Source of the DNA: Altererythrobacter ishigakiensis
GTDB lineage: Bacteria; Pseudomonadota; Alphaproteobacteria; Sphingomonadales; Sphingomonadaceae
DNA: 64,000 bases
Direction of reading: 5' to 3'
Assembly: GCF_001663155.1 (NCBI RefSeq)
Contig: NZ_CP015963.1
Coordinates: forward strand, 2,566,001-2,630,000
A model generated the notes under the pieces. It had not been told where the DNA came from and ran no database searches. It saw only the letters and a program-made list of their open reading frames with translations. The translations under genes were made by a program, and so were the position numbers. How positions within the stretch are numbered: the first letter of the stretch is position 1; each line of letters opens with the position of its first letter. This document shows positions 57,881 to 64,000 of the stretch, in pieces.

Positions 57881-58546
57881 ATGAGCGCGGTCGCCCCTAC
57901 CCCATCTGTTTCAGATCAAGCATCCGACAGCTGGCAACAGTTGCGCGCAAATGAGAATATTCAATTCGCGCCTGTAGAAATGCCAGTCCAGCCGCCACGC
58001 GAGCCCAATTTGATTGAGCGTTTTTTCAGATGGATCGGAGAGATTCTCTCAGAGGCGCTAGGCGGACTGTTCGGCTCTGCGTGGCCGGTCCTACAGTGGA
58101 TCTTGCTAGCCGCTCTGATCGGTGGCGTGCTGTATATGCTCTACCAGATCATCGACCCCTTTGGCCGGGTGAAGCGCGATAAGATTGAACTGGAAGAAGA
58201 GCCGGAATGGCGGCCAGATCAGGGCGCAGCGGTGGCGCTGCTCGAAGAGGCTGACCGGCTGGCAGCCGAAGGAAAGTTCGACGAAGCCACGCACCTGCTC
58301 TTGCAACGCAGCGTTAGCCATATGTCATCAGCGCGGCCCGACTGGGTCGAACCTTCCTCAACCGCACGCGAGTTGTCGCAGATTGAGGGTTTGCCCGAAG
58401 CGGCGCGGCAGGCATTTACTATTATTGCTGAACGGGTCGAACGCAGCCTGTTTGCGCTGACACATTTGGAGCGTGCCGATTGGGAAGCCGCACGAGAGGC
58501 CTATGCCCAATTCGCCTTGAGTCGGCTTGATCGAGGTGCTGCATGA
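57881..58546 (+). CDS. DUF4129-type single-helix membrane protein
   Basis: A 221-residue product from the ATG at 57881; an upstream in-frame start at 57845 is less likely. A Pro-rich N-terminus precedes an amphipathic segment and one membrane helix (PVLQWILLAALIGGVLYMLYQII, about 66-88). The C-terminal cytosolic part has AVALLEEADRLAAEGKFDEATHLLLQRSV and STARELSQIEGLPEAARQAFTIIAERVERSLFA, matching DUF4129. It starts a six-gene operon with overlapping ends typical of MoxR-DUF58 clusters in alphaproteobacteria. Precise function unknown. Confidence 0.75.
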   Translation: MSAVAPTPSVSDQASDSWQQLRANENIQFAPVEMPVQPPREPNLIERFFRWIGEILSEALGGLFGSAWPVLQWILLAALIGGVLYMLYQIIDPFGRVKRDKIELEEEPEWRPDQGAAVALLEEADRLAAEGKFDEATHLLLQRSVSHMSSARPDWVEPSSTARELSQIEGLPEAARQAFTIIAERVERSLFALTHLERADWEAAREAYAQFALSRLDRGAA

Positions 58547-59835
58547 GCGCGCACCGCGCATCTGGCTTTAATGCCCGCACTGTCTTTCTGGCAGTCATTG
58601 CGAGTTTCGCTGCATTTATTGCCACACTCTACTTCATAGGCATTGGAGATACCGGAGGTGACGGCAACGACGCGCGGGCGCATGCGGCATCAAATGGTCT
58701 CAATGGCTATGCAGGCCTTGCAACATTGCTTGAATTGGAAGGGTTCGATGTAGAGCTCTCGCGCAGCCGGGGTGGGCTTGAGACCTACGGCCTGCTGGTA
58801 CTGACGCCACCAATGCAGACAGATCCTGAGGAGTTCGCGCAAATCCTTGAGGATCGCTTCTACTACGGCCCGACGCTGGTGATCTTGCCCAAATGGTGGG
58901 CAAGTCCTTTCCCTGATCAGCTGCCGCTCGAGATCCGCGAAGAAGTGAAGGAAGGCTGGGTCAGGCTCAACTTCGCCAATAGTTCCGAATGGACCTCGCA
59001 GATGCCTGAATTGTACGCCTTCGAGCACGAGTTGGACACCTCGCGCGATGAAGGTGACGAGGAAGCTGCGGACCGCGGCGCCGATGAACCCATGGAATGG
59101 TCCGGCATGGGTTTGTCAGGAAATCTGCCTACGCAAACGCTCGCCTATAGCAAGCAGAAGGACACGCATGACGTGCTTGTGCGCGGACCAGAGGGCAGCG
59201 TGGTCGCCTTTGAACTTTATGGCGAGGAAGGCAGTGAATTCTACAACGATGGTTCGCGCATTATCTTTATCACAGAGCCTGATCTGGTGAATAATTACGG
59301 CATAGGTGACCGGACCCGCGCCGAGCTTGCCATGAAGCTTGTCCGCGAACTTTCCTACGATGATGAAACCAGCGTCACTTTCGATCTGACCTTGCACGGA
59401 CTTGGTGGAGCCAAGAACCTGCTGACGCTGGTATTCACCCCGCCATTCCTTGCAGCGACACTATGCCTGATTGCAGCAATGATCATGATCGGCTGGCGCG
59501 CATTCCGCCGCTTTGGTCCTGCCCGCGTCGAAGCTCCCGCGCATGCTTTTGGAAAAGGTACTCTGATTGCCAACAGCGCGGGATTGATCCTGCGCGCACG
59601 GCGTTTCCCGATGCTGACCGCGCCATATGCAGAACTGATAAAGCGCCGCATCGCCAAGCGGCTTGGCATGACAAGGTTTGACAATGACGCACTGGATGCG
59701 GCGGCACGGCGGGTACTGCCGGACGAGCCACCCGTGACCATGCGCACCAATGCTCTGCGCGAAGCGCAAAGCCCCAAAGATATTCTCGACGCAGCAGAGA
59801 GCCTGCACGAACTTGAGAGGAAACTAATCCGATGA
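58543..59835 (+). CDS. DUF4350 domain membrane protein
   Basis: A 430-residue product. N-terminal helix [21 protein letters not shown], then a GATase-like DUF4350 domain ([52 protein letters not shown]), and a second membrane helix near 290-312 ([22 protein letters not shown]). The cytosolic tail (residues 320-430) has [23 protein letters not shown] and a helical end. Overlaps both neighbours by four bases. Such proteins accompany MoxR ATPases; the role is unproven. Confidence 0.78.
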   Translation: MSAHRASGFNARTVFLAVIASFAAFIATLYFIGIGDTGGDGNDARAHAASNGLNGYAGLATLLELEGFDVELSRSRGGLETYGLLVLTPPMQTDPEEFAQILEDRFYYGPTLVILPKWWASPFPDQLPLEIREEVKEGWVRLNFANSSEWTSQMPELYAFEHELDTSRDEGDEEAADRGADEPMEWSGMGLSGNLPTQTLAYSKQKDTHDVLVRGPEGSVVAFELYGEEGSEFYNDGSRIIFITEPDLVNNYGIGDRTRAELAMKLVRELSYDDETSVTFDLTLHGLGGAKNLLTLVFTPPFLAATLCLIAAMIMIGWRAFRRFGPARVEAPAHAFGKGTLIANSAGLILRARRFPMLTAPYAELIKRRIAKRLGMTRFDNDALDAAARRVLPDEPPVTMRTNALREAQSPKDILDAAESLHELERKLIR

Positions 59836-60806
59836 GTGACACCAATTCCATGACACTGGAAGAGCTGCGCGAACTGGCCGGCGCGATCCGCGGCGAAGTG
59901 GGCAAGGCGATCGTTGGCCAGGATGACATGATCGATCGCTTGCTGATCGCGATGGTGAGTCAGGGTCACGTGCTTTTGGAAGGGCCGCCAGGAACCGCAA
60001 AAACCTTCCTTGCACAAAGCTTTGCGACGGCGCTCGGCCTCGATTTCGGGCGCATCCAGTTTACTCCGGATCTGTTGCCGGGCGATATCCTCGGCTCGAA
60101 CCTGTTCAACTTCCAGACCAGCCAGTTCACGCTGACGCGCGGGCCGATCTTCTGTGATCTTCTGCTGGCTGACGAAATCAATCGCACCCCGCCCAAGACG
60201 CAGGCTGCGCTGCTCGAAGCAATGCAGGAACGCCGCGTCACGCTGGATGGTGAAACGCATGATCTGGCAGACAGGTTCATGGTGGTCGCAACACAAAACC
60301 CGATCGAGAATCAGGGCGTCTATCCGCTGCCAGAAGCGCAGCTTGACCGCTTCCTGTTCAAGCTGCTTGTCCCTTACCCCGCAGAGGAAGAAGAGGCCGC
60401 CATTGTTGCAAAATATGGCGTGCATCAGGGACCGCCGCGCCCAGCGGAATTGGGGGTAACAGCTGTCGCCGACGGAGCAACGCTTGCGCGAGCAGGGGGT
60501 GCTGTCGCGCATGTGACCGCAGCGCAGGAAATTACCGATTATGTCGTGCGCCTGATCCGTGCCACGCGCGAGCACGCCGATCTTGCAGTTGGCGCCAGCC
60601 CCAGGGCCGCGGTGCTGCTGTCTCATGCGGCAAGAGCGCGTGCGGCGCTCGATGGGCGCGCCTACGCCATCCCGGACGACGTGAAGGCGCTGGCGGTACC
60701 GGCGCTGCGTCACCGTCTCACGCTAAGCCCGGCAGCAGAGATTGAGGGTCGCGATGTGGAAACACTGGTGACAGAGCTGGTCGAAGCGACGGAAGCACCG
60801 CGCTAA
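59832..60806 (+). CDS. MoxR-family AAA+ ATPase
   Basis: A 324-residue AAA+ protein. Walker A GPPGTAKT, Walker [25 protein letters not shown], sensor 1 [24 protein letters not shown] (all hallmarks of MoxR), and sensor 2 region GASPRAAV. MoxR ATPases act as chaperone-like partners of VWA/DUF58 proteins in maturation of enzymes or envelope complexes. The next gene encodes a DUF58 protein, its usual partner. Confidence 0.93.
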   Translation: MSDTNSMTLEELRELAGAIRGEVGKAIVGQDDMIDRLLIAMVSQGHVLLEGPPGTAKTFLAQSFATALGLDFGRIQFTPDLLPGDILGSNLFNFQTSQFTLTRGPIFCDLLLADEINRTPPKTQAALLEAMQERRVTLDGETHDLADRFMVVATQNPIENQGVYPLPEAQLDRFLFKLLVPYPAEEEEAAIVAKYGVHQGPPRPAELGVTAVADGATLARAGGAVAHVTAAQEITDYVVRLIRATREHADLAVGASPRAAVLLSHAARARAALDGRAYAIPDDVKALAVPALRHRLTLSPAAEIEGRDVETLVTELVEATEAPR

Positions 60807-60812
60807 GACACC

Positions 60813-62141
60813 ATGAAGCTTAACTTGCCTTTTGTCCCAACAGAACGCGCCGCTTGGCTGGCGGCTGGCGCAGCGCCAGTTGCCGTATTGCTTGGCGCGA
60901 TATCGCCGGGGGCATGGGTGGTTGCACCCGCAGCGGCAGCGGCACTGTTCATGCTGGTTCTGCTCGACGCATTTCTCGCCGGCGATATTACGTCATGGGA
61001 TATTGAAGCTGACGATGACGCCGAAGTCGGCGAGGCAACTGATATTGTCGCACACGCCAAGTTCGCGAAAGACCGCATTCCGCATCGTATCGAGGCCGCA
61101 GTGCAATTTGATCCGCGGCTGCACGAAGAAGGCCGCGCTACGATCGTTCTGCTTGATGGTAAAGACAGCGCCCGCGGCAAATTCCGCGCCGTACCTTCGC
61201 GCCGCGGAACCGCGCGAATTGAACGAGCATGGCTGCGTTGGACAGGGCCGCTAGGGCTTGGCGCCCGACAGGTTGAGCGTGAGTTGGCAATCGATATCCG
61301 AATCTGGCCCGACCTGTCGCCTGTACGTAGCGCGGATCTGCAAACTTTCCTGCGCGATGCGCAAATCGGACTCATCGCACGCCGTTTGCGCGGTGAAGGT
61401 ACTCAATTCGAAGCGCTTTCCGAATATGAGCCGGGCATGGACCGCCGCTGGATCGACTGGAAGGCCAGCGCACGCCACACCAAGCTCTACGCCCGCGAGA
61501 ACGAGGCCGAGCGCAACAACCAGATCGTGTTTGCCTTCGACTGCGGGCAAGCGATGTGTGAGCCGGTGGACGGATTACCCCGGATCGACCGCGCAGTCTC
61601 AGCCGCTCTCACCTGCGCCTATGTCGCGATGAAAGGCGGCGACCGGGTCTCGCTGTTCGGATTCGCTCAGCGCCCGGGGTTGATGACCCCATTCGTCAGC
61701 GACACACGCGCATTCCATCGCTTGCAAAGCTCGGCTGCGGAGCTCGATTACCACGCAGTTGAGCCGAATTTCACGCTCGCGCTGGCAACGCTCACCGGAA
61801 AGCTTCAGCGCCGTTCGCTGATCGTCCTGTTCTCAGACTTCACCGACCCGACTGCGGCAGAGTTGATGATCGAGAGCCTGGGAAGGCTCGTCAAACATCA
61901 TCTGGTCCTGTTCGTGACGATCACTGATGCCGAGATAGAGCAGTACGTCGGTGCCGCGCCTGAAGACCTCGCGACCTTGGCGCGCAGCGTTACAGCGGAC
62001 ACTCTGGCCCGCCAGCGCGCGACTGTACTGGAACGCCTGCGTCGCCTGGGGATCGATGTCGTCGACGCGCCGTGGGACCAGATCGGCCCTCAGCTGATTG
62101 ACCGTTATTTCGCGATCAAGCGGCAGGAGGCGATTGGATGA
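60813..62141 (+). CDS. DUF58 domain protein, partner of MoxR
   Basis: A 442-residue product with two N-terminal helices (AAWLAAGAAPVAVLLGAISPGAWVVAPAAAAALFMLVLLDAF). A beta-rich region follows, then the DUF58 core EALSEYEPGMDRRWIDWKASARHTKLYARENEAERNNQIVFAFDCGQAM. A VWA-like domain after it has DCG at the MIDAS position and LIVLFSDFTD. It ends in a helical region. It starts 6 bp after moxR. Together they likely form an ATPase-adaptor complex at the membrane. Confidence 0.9.
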   Translation: MKLNLPFVPTERAAWLAAGAAPVAVLLGAISPGAWVVAPAAAAALFMLVLLDAFLAGDITSWDIEADDDAEVGEATDIVAHAKFAKDRIPHRIEAAVQFDPRLHEEGRATIVLLDGKDSARGKFRAVPSRRGTARIERAWLRWTGPLGLGARQVERELAIDIRIWPDLSPVRSADLQTFLRDAQIGLIARRLRGEGTQFEALSEYEPGMDRRWIDWKASARHTKLYARENEAERNNQIVFAFDCGQAMCEPVDGLPRIDRAVSAALTCAYVAMKGGDRVSLFGFAQRPGLMTPFVSDTRAFHRLQSSAAELDYHAVEPNFTLALATLTGKLQRRSLIVLFSDFTDPTAAELMIESLGRLVKHHLVLFVTITDAEIEQYVGAAPEDLATLARSVTADTLARQRATVLERLRRLGIDVVDAPWDQIGPQLIDRYFAIKRQEAIG

Positions 62142-63202
62142 AGACACCCATTATCGCCCGCTTCGGGAAATCGGCAGAGATCGAGACCCCGCCCGATATC
62201 GAAAGCGCGGTCCTGCGCTCTGACCGCTTCCGGCTGGAACGGGAAAGCGACTGGAGGCGGTTGGAAGACATCCTTGCGCGAATGGAAAAAGGCTCGATGC
62301 GCCGTGTTACCGACGCAGAACTGCTGGCGCTGCCTGCACTCTACAGGATCGCAGCCTCCAGCCTGTCAGTTGCGCGTGAGACATCGCTTGATCGCGCAAC
62401 ACTCAGCTATCTTGAAACACTGGTTCAGCGCGCCTGGTATCAGGTTTACGGGCCACGGCAGGGCTTGTTCGCATGGCTGCGTGGTTTTCTCTTTGGCGGA
62501 TGGAGCCGGGCCGTGCGCGGCATCTGGCTTGATGTATGTATCGCGTTGTTCGTGATGGTTGCCGGTACCGTGGTCGGCTGGTTTCTGGTCGCGCGGGACA
62601 AAGAATGGTTCTACGCACTCGTTCCGACTTCCATGTCCGATGGACGCGTTCCGGGGGCAAGCCGGGAGCAATTGGCAGAGACACTGGCCACGCATGACAG
62701 CTCTGAAGGGTTATCGATCTTCGCAGCAGCTCTTTTCAGCAATAATGCGGGCGTAGCTATTCTGGCTTTCGCACTGGGATTTGCATTCGGTATCCCGTCG
62801 CTGTTGCTGCTGGTGCACAATATGGCGCTGCTTGGCGCCATGCTGTGGTTGTTTAGCAGCCAAGGGCTAACCTTCGAATTTGCGGCTTGGCTGAGCGTAC
62901 ATGGCACTACTGAGCTCTTCGCCATACTCTTGTCGGGTGCAGCCGGGCTGCACGTGGGAAGATCCATGGCGTTTCCCGGAGAGCGTACGATCCTGCAAGC
63001 TGCATCGGAAAGCGGCAAGCGCGCTGCAGTAGTCATGATCGGCGTGATCGTAATGATGATTGTAGCCGGTTTCCTTGAAGCCTTCCCGCGTCAGTTGGTG
63101 GACGGTGCAGAAGGCCGGATGGCTATTGGGGCCGCATTGCTCACTTTCTGGCTCGCCTATTTCTTCCTCTACGGCGGAAAACGCCGCGCAGGTGAAGCAT
63201 GA
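62138..63202 (+). CDS. SpoIIM/DUF95-type membrane protein
   Basis: A 354-residue protein. A cytosolic N-terminal part (ESDWRRLEDILARMEKGSMRRVTDAELLALPALYRIAASSLSVAR) is followed by about five membrane helices: LDVCIALFVMVAGTVVGWFLV, AGVAILAFALGFAFGIPSLLLLVHNMALLGAMLWLFS, LFAILLSGAAGLHVG and VVMIGVIVMMIVAGFLEAFPRQ. This is the stage II sporulation protein M family, present in many non-sporulating bacteria next to RDD and DUF58 genes. Function outside sporulation is unknown. Confidence 0.85.
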   Translation: MKTPIIARFGKSAEIETPPDIESAVLRSDRFRLERESDWRRLEDILARMEKGSMRRVTDAELLALPALYRIAASSLSVARETSLDRATLSYLETLVQRAWYQVYGPRQGLFAWLRGFLFGGWSRAVRGIWLDVCIALFVMVAGTVVGWFLVARDKEWFYALVPTSMSDGRVPGASREQLAETLATHDSSEGLSIFAAALFSNNAGVAILAFALGFAFGIPSLLLLVHNMALLGAMLWLFSSQGLTFEFAAWLSVHGTTELFAILLSGAAGLHVGRSMAFPGERTILQAASESGKRAAVVMIGVIVMMIVAGFLEAFPRQLVDGAEGRMAIGAALLTFWLAYFFLYGGKRRAGEA

Positions 63203-64000
63203 GCAGTTCGGTAGCCAACTACACCGAAAAGCGGATACGGCAGGTAATCACACCCGAAGGCTTGTCGTTGCCTTTCACCGTTGCCTCACGCGGGGCGCGG
63301 ATTGGCGCGCTGTTGCTTGACCTGTTCTTCGTTCAGTTCGCTCTCATCGCGATCTTCCTGCTGCTGCTCTGGACATTCACCGGCCTGTTCGATTTCGAGG
63401 GTAATCTCGACAATCCAACGGGCGCGATCGAGTTCATTGTCGTTCTCTGGATTCTGATCAGCTTCGCCGCACGATATGGCTATTTCCTGTTCTTTGAACT
63501 GGGCCCTCGCGGGGCAACCCCGGGCAAGCGACTGCTTGGCATACGCGTAGCATCCCGCAGCGGCGCACAGCTAACCGCAGAGGCGGTGGTCGCACGCAAT
63601 CTGATCCGCGATATCGAATTGTTCCTGCCCATCGCCTTTATTCAGGTGGCCCCCAGCGGCGCGGCAGGAAGTGCAGGTTGGGCCGGGATGATCTGGTTCG
63701 TCATCTTCATGTTGATCCCGTTCCTTAACAAGAATGCCTTGCGCGCAGGTGACATCATCGCAGGCACTTGGGTGGTGGAGGCACCGCGCATCAAGCTGCA
63801 GGATACGCTGTCAACACAAGGTGCTGCCAAAGGCACCAGCCTGGTTACGGGGGCCCGATATGACTTCGGCGAAGACGAACTCTCAGTCTATGGCGAACAA
63901 GAACTGCAAACGCTTGAGCGGGTCCTGCGGGAGCAAAATCAAACTGCGCTGGAAAGCGTCCACGCGGCAATTTGCCGAAAGATCGGGTGGGAACCGGGCG
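63199..64000 (+). CDS. RDD family membrane protein, 3' end outside the window
   Basis: The frame opens at the ATG at 63199, overlapping the previous stop by four bases, and stays open to the end of the window (267 codons seen). The RDD domain reads FTVASRGARIGALLLDLFFVQFALIAIFLLLL, FELGPRGATPGKRLLGIRV and AGDIIAGTWVVEAP, with Arg and two Asp positions typical of the family. A cytosolic part follows with ARYDFGEDELSVYGEQELQTLERVLREQ. RDD proteins are thought to transport ions or small solutes or to assist complexes. It continues the MoxR-DUF58 operon. Confidence 0.85.
   Translation, partial: MSSSVANYTEKRIRQVITPEGLSLPFTVASRGARIGALLLDLFFVQFALIAIFLLLLWTFTGLFDFEGNLDNPTGAIEFIVVLWILISFAARYGYFLFFELGPRGATPGKRLLGIRVASRSGAQLTAEAVVARNLIRDIELFLPIAFIQVAPSGAAGSAGWAGMIWFVIFMLIPFLNKNALRAGDIIAGTWVVEAPRIKLQDTLSTQGAAKGTSLVTGARYDFGEDELSVYGEQELQTLERVLREQNQTALESVHAAICRKIGWEPG

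Noticed and set aside
57821..57885. tRNA-like stretch (TCAATTGGTAGCGG with a following stem)
   Set aside because: It resembles a D arm, but no acceptor stem, anticodon arm of proper length or TTCGA T loop can be drawn.
59355..60713. Long minus-strand open frame of 452 codons
   Set aside because: It is antisense to the DUF4350 and MoxR genes, whose domains are unmistakable; the antisense product is basic, low in recognisable motifs and typical of GC-rich shadow frames.
1..64000. CRISPR arrays, rRNA genes or riboswitches
   Set aside because: No short regularly spaced repeats, no rRNA sequence and no recognisable riboswitch core (for example none before thiD) were seen.

Overview
The window reads as chromosomal DNA of an alphaproteobacterium of the order Sphingomonadales, most likely family Erythrobacteraceae. 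Clues are a complete PhyR/NepR/EcfG general stress response locus with a CHASE-HWE/HisKA_2 kinase, a TonB-dependent receptor beside a TPR-sulfotransferase, class I PHA synthase with a lysine-rich phasin, and alphaproteobacterial neighbourhoods (glmM-DUF1272-thiD, ppx-rlmE, the DUF4129/DUF4350/MoxR/DUF58/SpoIIM/RDD block). The family assignment is inference.

Layout. (1) 1-12.5 kb is an envelope block: a partial alginate-export-type porin, small exported proteins, a serine hydrolase, two further beta-barrels, three MscS-type channels, and a 1105-residue membrane ATPase translationally coupled to one of the channels. (2) 12.5-30.4 kb is an accessory array. A roughly 250-300 bp direct repeat occurs four times (12.54, 21.11, 22.63 and 27.67 kb) and its left half a fifth time (30.17 kb), where it runs into an intact tRNA-Thr(CGU). 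Every copy holds the same 45-bp 3' part of that tRNA, ending exactly at the edge of the anticodon loop, followed by a second conserved arm. I read this as four elements (8.6, 1.5, 5.1 and 2.5 kb) stacked at the tRNA. They carry BCCT/TonB receptor/sulfotransferase/MFS genes, one acyltransferase, serine hydrolase/Hcp-like/Rieske/TetR genes, and a metal-related pair. No integrase gene is visible in any of them. A degenerate repeat at 6.5 kb suggests the MscS/ATPase block is an older member of the array. (3) 30.4-42.5 kb is core-like: tRNA-Cys, thioesterase, enoyl-CoA hydratase, alaC-type aminotransferase, PHA synthase and phasin sharing an operator-like motif, clpS, lptF-lptG, two GNAT-type genes and a desaturase. 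(4) 42.5-46.2 kb is the general stress response locus, with a clear EcfG-type promoter and a possible small RNA on the minus strand. (5) 46.2-57.8 kb is housekeeping: Fe-SOD, a dicarboxylate/amino-acid symporter, glmM, thiD, a LOG-family protein, an APH-like kinase paired with an AttH/CrtC-like protein, tRNA-Gln, ppx, rlmE, cytochrome c and prephenate dehydratase. (6) 57.9-64.0 kb is a tightly overlapping operon: DUF4129, DUF4350, MoxR, DUF58, SpoIIM and RDD (cut by the window edge).

The two most unusual things are the integrase-less tRNA-Thr cassette array and the MscS channel coupled to a transmembrane STAND/AAA-like ATPase. Nothing here was checked against databases; calls rest on motif recognition and reading the sequence.
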